A stretch of 64,000 bases of DNA from Lithospermum erythrorhizon (lineage: Eukaryota > Streptophyta > Magnoliopsida > Boraginales > Boraginaceae). The stretch covers positions 62,001 through 126,000 of the forward strand of contig JADFUC010002401.1 of the NCBI GenBank assembly GCA_019722365.1. The letters run 5' to 3'. The position numbers were made by a program, and so were the translations under genes. The notes under the pieces were generated by a model. That model had not been told where the DNA came from. It ran no database searches and saw only the letters and a list, made by a program, of their open reading frames with translations. Below are positions 12,401 to 24,119 of this stretch, in pieces; position 1 is the stretch's first letter; each line of letters opens with the position of its first letter.

Positions 12401-14265
12401 CTCTCATCACCTGAGAAGATTATGTTTGAAATAAATATCATTTGGTCCCCTTTTTTGGGCCACTTTCTTATTCTTTATTAAATGATGAACAGCCTCACTT
12501 TGAATTAGTTTAGTAAGATCTATCTTTGACCATGAATAATTCAAACTCACTTGTCATCAATATTAATTGCAGTGGTCCAATCCAAAATTTCTACACAGAT
12601 TGATTCTCCACAAGAGATCCAATGTATTAACTTATTTACAGTAAAAATGTAGGGGGGCACAAATAGAATTTTTTAGATATAAATTATTTTTTAGATGTAT
12701 CTGAGAAAGAACATTAGTTAAGATGTCCATATTCAACAGTCTACAACTCCATGGATTGATTAAGATTTAAGAATGGTAACAAGAAGGGGGTTTTCAGATT
12801 ATGGAGCAAGCAACCTAACAAAATACAAGAATAATGGTCTGTTTCAAACAAAACCACCTTCACTAATAAGACTAAAGAAAATCAACATCTCCTCAAAACC
12901 AGGCTGCCTTTCAGCCATTTTCTTGAATGTCAAATCAGATGAAAATAAAATTCTTTAATTTGGTTAATAAGATGAGTCTAATGTGTGAATTTTAATGAAT
13001 GGAGGCATTACAAAAGATTTAAGGTATTCTAATCTGAACACAAATTCTTTTATTATTTGATCAGAAAATATAAAATTGATATCATTATTAACTTTGTATT
13101 TTCGCAATGTACATAAAAAGTAATTGATGATTAAAAGTTATCTTAAAGAAAATGAGAAAGTCAATTAATTTGAAATGGAGGTAGTATTAATCTGATTGTA
13201 TTGATTGAAGGCATTAGCAAACATCGTCCAGGTATATCTTATGATGAAACATTGTAATTTTCAACCATCTTATATTTAATTTCCAACATGTATATTAAAT
13301 AATATAATATTAATTATATTTATTGGAAATATCAATTATATATATAAAGTATTAAAAGTTTGAATTAAACTAGAGTAAGATTTGAAGCTTTGGCAAAAGC
13401 ATTGTCCCCAGAGAGTTGCGTGTCGTTTTAAAGGCGAAACTCGAAAACGGGTACGATAGTTAATCTGTAGTTTCCTGTGACTAAGGTTCAAAGATAAGGG
13501 TACCAACAAAGACTTAAAAATTTAGCTAAGCTAATTAGAAATCAAGGATAAAACAAAAAAGTAATAACATATTACGACCCATGAAAAAGAAAAGAATAAA
13601 GTATCACCTCTACAAGTGCTTTCGTTGTTAGTTCCACATCAGACTCTATCCTCTGGACGAATCACTTTACTGTATCAAGAATTTTTCTTTATTGCATAGT
13701 TCCAAGTCATAGTGAAATGTCGGGTTCAAGTAATAGGCTGAAAAGGTATAAAATGACAAGTTAATAATTTGCTTCACCAAACATATGTATAGACCAAAAT
13801 AAGAGCTAATAAATCAATACAATACATATCGACATAGATCCTTCTTTTGAGTGATTAGCTAGCTAATACATGTATATATTATCTCCATTGTAACAGAATT
13901 CATTCAATCAATCCATTCACTAGTTTTCTGTCCAAGATATCTTAGCTGTAGATCAAATTCTCTCAAATCTGTTTCATATCAAATTGTTCAAATCACATCA
14001 AACTATGAACTATAACAAGTTCACACCCATAAATTTTCCATGGTATAACTGGTTAAGAATAGTTATATAGTGTGAGACGAATCAAACTAGTCATGTCATA
14101 AGTCCACAACCATCTTATTGTGAATAGGGTCTTTCATATAATATACCGAATCAGCTTTATCTCCTAACAGAACAGAAGATCAAGATTTCATAGCCTATAA
14201 GGAGTATTTTCTACCAGAAATTACCTTGTTCGGTTTTCGTTTGAACCAAAACCTTGAGCTATTGT
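9414..14265. other. Intergenic region between the DUF4228 gene and the PPR gene
   Basis: Both flanking genes end into this 4.85-kb stretch (convergent), so it should contain two 3' UTRs. Otherwise it is AT-rich with only short chance open frames (60-80 codons, none with a recognisable domain). A MITE fragment lies at about 13075-13190. Around 11900-12130 there are overlapping open frames on both strands (65 and 77 codons) that I do not recognise. Nothing else stood out. Confidence 0.5.
13075..13190. repeat. MITE fragment (right half, Stowaway-like)
   Basis: The end AATTTGAAATGGAGGTAGTA is a worn version of the AACGGAGGGAGTA terminus seen in plant Stowaway elements, preceded by AGAAAGTCAATT as in related elements in this window. 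A matching left terminus was not found. Confidence 0.4.
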
Positions 14266-16266
14266 CTACCAGTAGTCATTACATGAGCAGTTTCCATCCC
14301 TGAAAGCGTGAAACCGACAACGATCTCTGACAATAATTTCTCTATTATAAACTACTGATACGGCTTTCAGAAATAAATGACAATCCTCGCAAGTTCTTAA
14401 GTTTTTCACAATTCGGATGGAGGATTCAGGGGTGGTAGTCATGAGCCCAAATGCAACAGCTAGCTTCTCACTATGCCATGCCACTGCTTTCTCTTTATCT
14501 TCTTCATTTAGATCAAATGAAACAGGCGACGTATTAGCAACATAACCTACTAGGCTTGCTTGTTCCAAAATATCATCCAACTTTTCTCTAATTTCCATAA
14601 TTTGGCTATGCATTTGATCTGCAACTCGAAATTCATGAATCACACTGTTTACTTCAATCCAGCTGCACCCAATGTCCATATGAGTCTTTCGGTCTCCCAT
14701 TTGCTTCCTTGTTTGATCAACTTTCTCCCATTTACCTAGGGAAGAATACAAATTGGAAAGTAGCACTTGACCTTCACTATGACCGTGAAATTTATGGGGC
14801 TCAATTTGATGAACAATCCTCTCTGCCAAACAAACATTACGATGAACTTTGCAGGCACTAAGCAAGGCCCTCCAGATAATGATATCAGGTAGCAATGGCA
14901 TACTCTTAATAACTCCAAATGCTTTCTCCAAATAGCCAGCACGGCCTAATAAGTCAACATAACAACCATAGTGCTCGATTTTGGGCATAATTCCCCAGGA
15001 GCTATCCATGTTGTAGAAAATTGATGACCCCTCTTTAACAAGTCCTGAATGGCTACATCCTTTCAAAACCCCCAAAATTGTCACCTCATTTGGTTTAACT
15101 TTTTCGTTTAACATTCTATCAAAAATCAGTAAGGCTTCCTTCCCTAGCCCATTAATTGAAAGTCCAGTAATCATACTTGTAAACTGATGAACATCTGGAG
15201 TGACAATATCATCAAAAATTCGACGTGCAGAGCATATCTGCCCACATTTTGCATACATGTCAATTAGAGCAGTTCTGATATTCGAGCTCTTGGACATCCC
15301 ATTATCAAATATATAACCCGAAATCCGGTTTCCCTGATCTAGTGCCCCAAGATGAGCACAAGCAGATAATGCACAAACAAGAACTGCCTCATTAGGCCTC
15401 ACATTATCCTCCTTACATCTACTCAACATATTCCCAAAATATTCAATCGCTTCAGCATACCTCCCACTTCCAACGAAACCCGAAATCATCACTGCCCACG
15501 AGACCTCATTCCTGACAGGCATTCGTCCGAAAATCTCACAAGCTCTATCCATATCTCCCTTCTTAGCATACCCACTGACCAAACAAGTCCAAGAAACCAC
15601 ATCTCTCTTCGGCATTTCATCGAAAACTCTCCATGCCTCCTCCATCTTACCAAACACACCATACAAATTCACCAAAGAATTCCCAACAAACAAGTTCACC
15701 CCATACCCATATTTCACAACCATCCCATGCACAACCTCACCATGTACAACACACATTTGCATAGCACATGAAGTAATGACAAAATTAAAGCTATAGTCAT
15801 CAGGAAAAACATTAAAAATGTGACCTTTATTCATCATTTCCTGAAATAATTTAATTGTTTCAAATGAATTATTTATCTTGTAATAAGCTCTAAGCATTAT
15901 GTTCCATACCAAAAGTGAAGGTGAAGACAATGGGTAATGATCAAACAAGAACCTTGAAATAAAGACATTTTTGTTGTTAAGGTAAGAATGGATTAGTGAG
16001 TTTGTAAGAGAAATGTCATGTGATAATGAGTTTGTTATTATTTGTGCATGGATTTGATGTAATTGGGATTTTGGGGGTTTTTGTTTAAGGAGTTTTGATA
16101 ATGTTGTTCTTAAAATGGAGGGAAAAGTGGAACAGTTGGAAGCAGTTGTGGGGAAATGTTTGACTTTGATTCTTGAAAGCATTTGGAAGTTGGAACTGGA
16201 AGCCAACAAATTCTGAAATTGTATATTATTGGTCCGGTCCGGATGTCGGGAAAAAAAATTTGACAA
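14266..16266 (-). CDS. PLS-class pentatricopeptide repeat protein with DYW deaminase domain, 666 aa
   Basis: A single uninterrupted frame, typical of plant PPR genes. A Ser/Asn-rich N-terminus (about 1-60) is a plausible mitochondrial or plastid transit peptide. About ten PPR motifs follow (roughly 110-500), recognisable as DVVSWTCLVSGYAKKGDMDRA, ALIDMYAKCGQICSARRIF and YVDLLGRAGYLEKAF. Then come E/E+ motifs and the GCSWIEV PG box near 530. The DYW domain fills the C-terminus with the cytidine-deaminase signature: HSE at 598-600 (zinc ligand H598, catalytic E600), CEDCH at 626-630, the second zinc site CSC at 660-662 and the terminal D664-Y665-W666. All key residues are intact, so it should edit specific C residues to U in organelle transcripts. 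The RNA target cannot be read from sequence. An internal Met at residue 29 is an alternative start. Confidence 0.93.
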   Translation of the reverse strand: MSNFFSRHPDRTNNIQFQNLLASSSNFQMLSRIKVKHFPTTASNCSTFPSILRTTLSKLLKQKPPKSQLHQIHAQIITNSLSHDISLTNSLIHSYLNNKNVFISRFLFDHYPLSSPSLLVWNIMLRAYYKINNSFETIKLFQEMMNKGHIFNVFPDDYSFNFVITSCAMQMCVVHGEVVHGMVVKYGYGVNLFVGNSLVNLYGVFGKMEEAWRVFDEMPKRDVVSWTCLVSGYAKKGDMDRACEIFGRMPVRNEVSWAVMISGFVGSGRYAEAIEYFGNMLSRCKEDNVRPNEAVLVCALSACAHLGALDQGNRISGYIFDNGMSKSSNIRTALIDMYAKCGQICSARRIFDDIVTPDVHQFTSMITGLSINGLGKEALLIFDRMLNEKVKPNEVTILGVLKGCSHSGLVKEGSSIFYNMDSSWGIMPKIEHYGCYVDLLGRAGYLEKAFGVIKSMPLLPDIIIWRALLSACKVHRNVCLAERIVHQIEPHKFHGHSEGQVLLSNLYSSLGKWEKVDQTRKQMGDRKTHMDIGCSWIEVNSVIHEFRVADQMHSQIMEIREKLDDILEQASLVGYVANTSPVSFDLNEEDKEKAVAWHSEKLAVAFGLMTTTPESSIRIVKNLRTCEDCHLFLKAVSVVYNREIIVRDRCRFHAFRDGNCSCNDYW

Positions 16267-17148
16267 GAATCGAACCGAACCACTAACTTATCGGGTAAGT
16301 ATTGATCCGAGTAAAATCGATCCGGTTTTTGGGTAGTTTTCGGTTTACCTGGACCACTAATAGCTCTGGAGTTCCTAAATCAAGTGTATGATTCGAATTA
16401 AAATTGTGTGATTCAATTAATCCAACTATTTTTGTTTTTTTAATGTTTTCGCATATTATATGTTCAAAAATTATAAGAAAGTAATATTATGAAATTATTT
16501 TCAAAGACTATAGAATAATGAGCAATAGTAATTAATGATCAAAGTTATATCTCGATACACGAAAACGTCAAATAAAAAAATGGAGGAAGTAATACATAAA
16601 AGACTATTAATTTTGATTATTAAAAAAGTAAATTAAACAATATTTTAAGGATGGAGTGAGTATTAAATAGTGTGTATTTAAGTGTCTCAACTTTGTAGAA
16701 TTGATGGAATAGCTTAGTAAAAAAATAATTTTACGAGTCATAAAGTGTCCTGATTAGAAACTAATCTCATTGCTAAATATGAATGGTAGGTACACAACAT
16801 TGACATCAAACTGGACTTTCAAAAAGATGTGTTTGTAAGTGTAACATATTATATCCTACCAAGATTGAATTTTTACCAACAGGTAAAAAAGGATTATTTC
16901 CATATAGAGAATTTAAAGCAACGCACCAGTTTTTCACACTCAACCAAAAACCATTTATTACCCAAAAATCACAACCAAATAAAGAACAAGTTGAAACTCC
17001 TGAAATTTCTACATGGAGAAGAAAAGAGGCACAAGAAACTCTTATTTGTAACTCTATAAGATCTCGTTGCGCAGCATTCATCGTCTCACGCTTACAAAAA
17101 CATATTATCAAGCCGAAAACAGCTCTGCAGGAGTTACATGCTCAAACA
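16267..17148. other. Spacer between the WLIM1 and PPR genes
   Basis: This region should contain the PPR promoter (right of 16266) and the WLIM1 3' UTR (left of 17149). It is AT-rich and largely taken up by a decayed MITE at about 16440-16592. The open frames here are chance shadows. Confidence 0.5.
16440..16592. repeat. Decayed MITE
   Basis: The right end AAAAAAATGGAGGAAGTA resembles a Stowaway terminus. Inside it, reversed, are GACGTTTTCGTGTATCGAG and AACTTTGATCATTAATTA. These also occur with small changes at about 30745-30800, so the two places hold members of one family. The left end is unclear. Confidence 0.45.
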
Positions 17149-19428
17149 TCACTCAAGTTGTTGTGTGGTCTCGGTCACAACTTCGCTGGCTTGTCCATTG
17201 TCCTCCATCTGACTAAAGTTGCCCTTGTGCTTAAAAAGCTGGGAGTGATGATGCCTGCAGTAAAGTCGGTGTTCGTGTGCCACGTAATTTGATGGACTGA
17301 TCACACAACCACCATGGCTACACTTAAAGCAAGGTCTGTGGTATGAAGAGCCATCAACCGCCACCTACAACATCCGCAGGAGTATATAGATTACTATTTT
17401 GGGAGTAGTTGGCAGAATTAACTGGTTAATGTTCATCCACAACATCAGGTATTAGATTGCTAGCAATTAACTTTGAAGATGAATATATAGTTTTGTTTCA
17501 CATTGAATGGACTATTTGACTCTTTTAACATCCAACTCAAAGTTTGGCCTAGTTTTATTACTAAACTAATACTGAGTAACACTTTAGCAAGAAAAATATA
17601 TAATATTGCAGTATCTTATTTAACATAGCTTAATATGAAAATACTAATTCTTTTAGAGCACAATTCCTTTGTTCTTAATTAAATGAACTATTTATAGAAA
17701 CGAAATAGATCATTCAAATAAAAATAGAGGAAGTATGTAAGAGCATAAGATTTGTAAGGTCAGATTCTACATTTTTTACCTTACAAATATCAACTAGCTA
17801 ACTATCATTTCATAATTTTTTTACATAAGAATTACCTTCTCAATAGGGTAAACTGTTTTCTTGCAAGCAACACATTTATCTTGGGTGCCAGCAAATAAAC
17901 TTGATACCTTGCTTTTTGTACCCTGTGTAATTTTCAGATGGTAATGAGGATTTTAAATATAGTTCCATCGAAGAGAACCAATCGCTTTGCTTGATGCTTT
18001 TACTTGTTCAAGTCTCTAAGAGATAGTACCTGATCAGCTGACCTATCAATCCTTGCAGTTCTTGGTGCACCTGTAAATCAGTTCTAAACGTGAATCAGAA
18101 ATGTGCATATGAATTGGATAATACACGAACTAGAGCAGGATTTATCACCTTCGAAACTTTTATCTAGGCTTCCAGTCTGCTTAAACAATTGATCGAAGTG
18201 AGGCTTACAATACAAAACGCCTTCATAGGAGCTGTAGCTAGTCAGCTGTCCGAATAAGAAAATCACGGAAGTGTCGATAATATCGAGCTTAAGAATAGAT
18301 TTCAGCGACTCAGCAAAATGATTATGCATAATACATCAACTAACACAGATTGCAGACTGAATTTGAATGTTAGTCATATACCAGACTTATATGATGCTAT
18401 ACTTGCAATAAGCGTTCCATTGCTCAATATCTTCATCATTAATGTAGTGAATACAATGTTACAAAAAGGTTTAATTACTTAAGATACAATGAAGATAAAA
18501 ACATGATCCATTAATTCAATGCCTTCTGTTGAACCACGGCAGTTTTCCGACGAAACCAAGTGAGGAGAACTATGTGGTTAATCTTCCAAGTTCATTTTTG
18601 AATATGTGACTTAAAGCTGGAAAGACTGGTCCAATATATATATATATATTAATGGCCTCTAACAGGTGATGAGGTAGATTACCGAAGCTAGCATTTTAAG
18701 AAAAAGAGAGAGCCATACCTCTTACCAAACATAATGGTTTTCCAACAACACCACTAGAATTCCACAGTGATAAATTAACAATTTCAGATAACTCAATCTA
18801 ATAATTTATGCTCTCAATTATGTTACAAGAAAACTAAATTCTGAAATCAATGTTCATCCCATTCATTAATCTCCTTACCAACCATCAGAATTATCCGCAC
18901 CGATTCACATCCTTCACATCAAACAAATTAAATTCTTAAATTGATTCATCTCAAAAAAATGAACTTAATATAACCTCCTTACCCCACCCCAGAACATAAT
19001 CAAACAGTTCATTCAAGAAACAGAGCAAACTCAAAACTTCAAAACAAAAATTTGAAGCACACCCCAAAAAACCAAACTAATCCTTTTTTCCTAAAATTCC
19101 AATCTTATTTCTAAAAAAGCCATTTTTTTTAAAAGAAGCAGATGAAAATAGCTAAACCAACTTGAGGGTACTCTTGCAAATATTACTCAACAAGAATTTT
19201 CAGCATACCCCAGAAAAGCAAACTAGTCTTTTTTTTCTTCCTAAAAATACCACTTTTTTAAAAGAATCAAATGAAACTAGATAAACCAACCTTGAGGGTA
19301 CCCTTGCAATGATGACATCTGAAACAAGCCTTATGATAAACCTTCCCATCAGTCTGAAGTTGATCAACCAAATAAACAGTCTTCTCACAAGCCTTACACT
19401 TCTGAGTTGTTCCTGCAAAAGTTGCCAT
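17149..19428 (-). CDS. WLIM1: WLIM1-type two-LIM-domain protein, 5 exons, 192 aa
   Basis: Minus-strand exons, in order: 19428-19291, 18245-18149, 18070-18030, 17922-17836 and 17364-17149. They join in phase with GT-AG borders to 192 codons plus stop. LIM1 (C11, C14, H32, C35, C38, C41, C59, H62) and LIM2 (C109, C112, H130, C133, C136, C141, C157, H160) match the plant consensus, including the plant-specific C-X4-C-X15-C-X2-H of the second domain. The start MATFAGTTQKC and the phrases FRCHHCKGTLK and CSHGGCVISPSNY identify the WLIM1 branch. Plant LIM proteins bind and bundle actin filaments and can also enter the nucleus as transcription factors. An in-frame ATG 17 codons upstream (19479) exists, but family members start at MAxFAG, so I chose 19428. 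The acidic/Gln C-terminal tail is normal. Confidence 0.95.
17663..17736. repeat. Very short MITE-like inverted repeat in WLIM1 intron 4
   Basis: The left arm ATTCCTTTGTTCTTAATTAA and the reversed right arm ACTTCCTCTATTTTTATTTG pair imperfectly over about 25 bases. The GAGGAAGTA end resembles the decayed Stowaway ends nearby. It may be a deletion derivative (about 75 bp). Confidence 0.4.
19058..19310. repeat. Partial tandem duplication across WLIM1 exon 1/intron 1
   Basis: Two adjacent copies of a segment of about 130-146 bp. Landmarks in copy 1 are ACCCCAAAAAACCAAACTA (19061), TTTTTAAAAGAAGCAGATGA, and CTTGAGGGTACTCTTGCAA (19161). In copy 2 they are ACCCCAGAAAAGCAAACTA (19207), TTTTTAAAAGAATCAAATGA, and CTTGAGGGTACCCTTGCAA (19291). 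Copy 2 contains the true end of exon 1 and its donor site; copy 1 is a mutated duplicate buried in intron 1. The duplicated donor differs: CTCAAG-GTTGG in the real one, CTCAAGTTGG in the copy. Confidence 0.75.
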
Positions 19429-20177
19429 TATATTCAACTTGGTAGATCTTGTTTCAGAAGCAAAAAAGGAAAATGACACAACCCAAAAAAGAATGATTTA
19501 TGATTGCCTTGATTAAAGTCTCAACAATCAATTTACGTAAATCTCTCACTAGATTTTTGGCTTTTTGGGTACTTTGTGTTTCTATTACAGGTTTGATGTC
19601 AAAGGATTTGAACAAAAAAGTAGGCATTGTGACAACTTTCGTGTTGGTTATCACTGGCAGGCAGCACTATGCACGGACTTAACGCTTTATACGCTTGGCA
19701 GGAATAGTATTAATGAAATGATAATGTTCTTATTATAGCTTACTGCTTCTACTGACTTTGCCGAAATAGGAGGGCAAAATAGTCGTTCATCCGTACATCT
19801 TATTTGGGTGTGTGTATAACGACTGAGACTATCACGCTGCAGGAATAGCAATTTTTTTAGTGAAATGATAATTTTGCTAATGTAACTATCTAACTATTAC
19901 ACTTGTAAATAGGGGGGCAAAATAATCATTTACTTTTGAGCCGACACTATTTGGGTGTGTATATGGCTTTCGAATCACTAAACATCTTGTAGGCGTATCT
20001 GTTGCCTGTGATTTATTTAACCGGGCGTAGGCAGTGGTTAAGAAACTGGATTGGTGTTGTGTCACGCCTCGGTCTTTGCAGGGGGTGATGAGTTGAAACC
20101 CCTTGAGAGATGTGCTCCATCACGAGAGTTGCGGTGGTAAGCAAGGGAGAATTGAATCTGTGGTCCTTGGTACATTG
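19429..20177. other. WLIM1 upstream region
   Basis: This region contains the promoter/5' UTR of WLIM1 (minus strand). A tandem duplication occupies 19697-19968. Between 20036 and 20177 is a GC-richer stretch without an open frame that leads into the hAT element end. Confidence 0.5.
19697..19968. repeat. Tandem duplication of about 145 bp upstream of WLIM1
   Basis: Copy 1 (about 19697-19820) and copy 2 (about 19838-19968) share GCAGGAATAG, TGAAATGATAAT, TAGG(A/G)GGGCAAAATA and TATTTGGGTGTGT in the same order, with an offset of 141-148 bases. The copies are diverged, so the duplication is old. It lies about 270-540 bp upstream of the WLIM1 ATG. Confidence 0.65.
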
Positions 20178-20275
20178 CAGTGAATCGAGCCGGTTGGAGA
20201 ATTTTGGCTCGGCTCGGCTCGTTGATAGCTCGCTTGAGCCGAGCTAAGCCGAGCCGAGCTCGGCGCTCAATTGAT
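20178..20275. repeat. Probable hAT element end with GAGCCGAGC subterminal repeats
   Basis: From 20178 the sequence reads CAGTGAATCGAGCCGG, followed by dense direct and inverted copies of GGCTCG/CGAGCC up to about 20271. Such clustered short repeats just inside a CA(G)-starting end are typical of hAT termini, and the hAT transposase relic lies beside it with its C-terminus facing this end. The opposite terminus was not found, and no 8-bp target duplication can be shown. Confidence 0.45.
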
Positions 20276-20748
20276 TCAAATTTAAAATTTTAAAGATAAA
20301 CATTAATCAACAATAAATAAATTGAACCTTGACATAAACTCCATTATAACAAAAGTCTTAACAAATTCTTGACAACAAATTCAAATCATCACAAAATTAT
20401 AACAAAAATTGTTCTTGAAAAAAAATCCTTAGATTTCATAACAAATTAAAACAACATAAATCTTCATAATGAAAGTGGTCTTCATCTTCAAATTTGTAAA
20501 TATTTAAATTCATGAATAAATTGGTACATCTTCTTCTTGGGGGCCTACAAATCAAATAAACTTGATATGAGAATCAAGAACTCAAGAACATGAATTATAA
20601 TATACACATGTTACAGTTGTTCAATTTTACTAAAAACATACTAGAAAATAACATTTGATCAAATACTTACGTTTATAGTTTGATTAACTTTACCCTTAAA
20701 CCCATGTCGAGTCTGTGTCTACGGCTAAAGCTAGCACCTCCTTGATTT

Positions 20749-21790
20749 CTAAACTGTCGAAGCCGCTTCTATCAATAACTTTCTTCCACAGCCTTTAAGG
20801 TAGACTTCAATTTTGCCGGTGGTTATAGGAATCGATAAAATATCTTTTGCCATCTTTGACGAGTATTTTGGTTCATTTACTTTCCACCATTCTAAAACAT
20901 CAAACCTTGCAGGACTTGCATCGTTCTTATCTTCATTTCTCAAATCCAAACAATGGCTACTTTGAATAAATCAGAATAAGTATGTTCGAGATTTTGAATA
21001 TTGGTATCACGCACAAATGAGCTAAATTTCTTCATATAGTAAGTTTTTGGAGTTGAGTTAAAAAGAGAGTTTCACTTCAGATTGCAGTACTTCACTCTTT
21101 CTTCATTGTAATCGTTCTCATATTCACTATAGAGCAACTTCAGTGAACTCATTACAGTCTCAACTTTGCTTTGGTAAAATTCTGGATGTAAGATTTTTAA
21201 AAACCAATCTATAAGGTTACCATTGTACCTAGGATCTAAGATTGCACCGATACATAGAAGAAGATTTTGCAATGACGTGCCATGAACCAGTCCATTCGAA
21301 TTGCCATACATGATTTTGGATTAGCCTTATTTTGCAACAACTCTTTATTCTATAGAGTTCAATCAAAAAGAGATTAACAGTGGGGTACAAGGACCTACTA
21401 ATCAATCTAGTTGCATCCTAAAAATACTCAAATAAATACGCTTTTAAATAAGAAATAATAGAATTAGAACCATTATAAATATATGTTAAAAAATAAAAGT
21501 GAATTGAATTACCTTTGAGCATTTTTTCCAATCTTTTTCCGTTGGCAAAAATTCTTCAAAATAACGATCATATTCGGCATATCGATCGAAGACTTTTTGA
21601 AACTTTAAAGCATTTGACAACATTAAGAATGTTAAGTTTCATTTAGTTGGGACATCAATAAACAACTTCTTTTCTTTTAACCCCTCAAATTGCCTACCTT
21701 CATTCTTGCATTGTTCTAGCCTCGGTAAAATAATACTTATCCCATTCCTAATCTTCTCCCTTTAACGTATTGATAGACTTTAACCCATCT
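20749..21790 (-). pseudogene. hAT-family transposase relic (RNase-H fold part and dimerisation domain)
   Basis: Minus-strand blocks in family order begin with a short YVKG-like segment near 21770 and FIDVPTK-stop-NLTFLML at about 21660-21615. In the last block a TGA stands where hAT proteins have the Trp of DVPTRWNST. NALKFQKVFDRYAEYDRYFEEF and PTEKDWKK follow at 21615-21530. AILDPRYNGNL lies at about 21245-21210, then the DUF4413-like segment SSLKLLYSEYENDY to 21100. The dimerisation motif FDVLEWWKVNEPKYSSKMAKDILSIP lies at 20915-20830. The final block after SIPITT is scrambled. Stops, frameshifts and gaps show the gene is dead. hAT transposases mobilise elements with 8-bp target duplications, such as the MITE at 45708. 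Confidence 0.82.
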
Positions 21791-21828
21791 GAACCAACAA
21801 ATTCAATATGTAGTACTGTAGCCGTACA

Positions 21829-23252
21829 TGTAACGACCACGGTGCCGTCCACGAGTGCAGAATCATTAAATCACAGACACGAGTAAATTGTCGATGGATA
21901 ATTTAATTTAAAAAAGAACACCTATTCATAAATAAACCAATACAACAAACTACATTTGAAAATGAAATTTTTAAGAAAAATGATCCATGGGTATTTCTTA
22001 ACCCACTGACGCAGCAATATACTCTGAACAACTTGAAGTACAAAAAAGTCAATATAACTGATGCGAAATCCCCGAAATACTGTAATCTGAGACAACCGAA
22101 TACAATCCAAAACAACGAAATTTGTGAGGATCTCTGTCACCCGTCGCTTCACTTTTGGCTCTAAAACCCGTCCACTCGAGCAACTCGAAAATGCTTACGG
22201 TACCATCGATGCAGCGCAGAATGAAAATGCGCCCATGGCGAATAGGGTGTAAGGCTGAAGCTGTGAATATTTATCTCGAGTGGACATTAACCCACCTCTT
22301 GATTGGTGTAATTTTAAAATCATTAGTTTTCATATGATATAGATAGGTATTTCAAATGCTATCGATATATGACCGTCTATATAAAAATCATCCATGCAAT
22401 CATTGTCCAAAGTACATAATTTATAGGCTGCGTCAACTGAATATAAATATTTCGAATAAGGGACATTCAACAAAGGTAATCATGCGTTTCCAACGGCGAC
22501 AACGATACCCAAATAGGTCGCCTTCCCGATACATCGTCGACATGGTAAAAGGCACTTGCGGCTATACCACTAGACCACCCAACACACCACAACTCAATGG
22601 GCTCGAACAACCGAATTGACTCAATCAACTCTTATCGACTCATCGGTTTTCTCTGACTAATGTATACAATCAACCTCGACTGCAGATAGAAACTTGGCAT
22701 GCTTTAGGCCTGGTACATCACCGAATAAATAGCAGTGCGAAACAAATACACCACCTTGCGAACAAGGTACAATACCGGATAACACGACTCACATACATGA
22801 CCACTCCCTTGTTTATCTTTGTAGTAGGCAGCGGGTGTATAACCCCACACATATCAACAACTCCTCCTTAGAACCATGTTATGCCAATCCAACCAACAAG
22901 ACACCATAAACATCAAAATGACCAAAACAGTCCTGGAAATCAACTCATCTCAAAACACCTATGAATCCCATATGACACATATAATCCAACTACGCGATTA
23001 ATCCAACCATAGATATATATAACATGCTAGCTTCACCATCGAGTGCAACACATTCACTGAAAAGTAAACTAATCTACACCCATTGAGATAAATACTCACG
23101 CGGCTAACAACGTAATATACGCCTCGCCTACTTAGTCCGTGTCTTTTCTACGATCGCGCTTTAATCACGCGTACCCAAAAATTTACAATTAATACTTTTA
23201 ATTTTACCAACAACGATTCTAGGCGAAAAAGATTACTAAGCAGCGTTTAACA
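21829..23252 (-). mobile_element. Truncated LTR of a retrotransposon (copy A)
   Basis: It starts TGTAACGACC (on the minus strand it ends GTCGTTACA, an LTR 3' end). It is a diverged copy of the 3'-side of the LTR at 23253-25981. Shared landmarks in order are CACGAGT..TCGATGG, GTGAGGATC..CTCTG.CACCCG (22124 versus 23602), AGGGTGTAAG.C.GAAGC, ACGATCGCGC (23150 versus 25029) and TCTAA.GCAG..TAACA at its right edge. It stops exactly where copy B begins. No protein-coding retrotransposon domain is present. Confidence 0.55.
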
Positions 23253-24119
23253 TGTGACCCGTCCAGTGGTACCTGGTGAAGTCGTTCATCCGGAACACGA
23301 GTCACCGGCCGATGGGCGACTGGAGTTTAAATACAATTAGTTCATCCAAAAATGTGATCACGAATTAAAGTTTCCCCAAATCAAAAGCAGTTTTAAAATT
23401 TATAATCCATCGGTGATATCGAAGCTTGACAAACCCATATATATATACACAACATAATATCCCAAAATAAAACAATGTAAGCTACAACGGATGATAGATG
23501 CGTATCACAGATACAAAATGACAACGTGAGCCAGGCTAAAGTTTCAAAAAGGAAAAATACAACAATCAAAAGCGATTGACAACGAGATCAAGAATTAGAG
23601 CGTGAGGATCCTCTGCCACCCGATGCTTTCCTTTTAGCCGCTTTCGGAACAAAACTCTCAGCTTGACCTCTTGCTCCAATGGCCGTGTCAGCACTTTGGC
23701 ACCAAATGAAATGGCGCCCAATCTGCGAAAAGGGTGTAAGCCGGAAGCTTAGTAGAAACTTGAGGGGTAGACTTGCCATGCGGGCGAGTCAATCAATAAT
23801 ATAATAGTCAAATATGAATAAAATACATATATCGGGACTACCTAAAAGATTCATACAACATATTCCATGAGAAATCACCGGACATAATACATATGAAGAT
23901 ATAATAGAAGGTTAGGCAAACACGCGAATTTCAAAGAAATCAGCCAGGCTTCGACAACGATAAAACTCTAATTACATGAGCCTCACCTCTCTGTACACGG
24001 TATACCAACCTACAATGGCATATACTCAATCACGTCTACTGCCCAGGAATGGACTAATCAACAATCACCTGTGACATACCCCGCAGTATAAGGCCAAGCA
24101 ACATACCTGAAAATATAAA

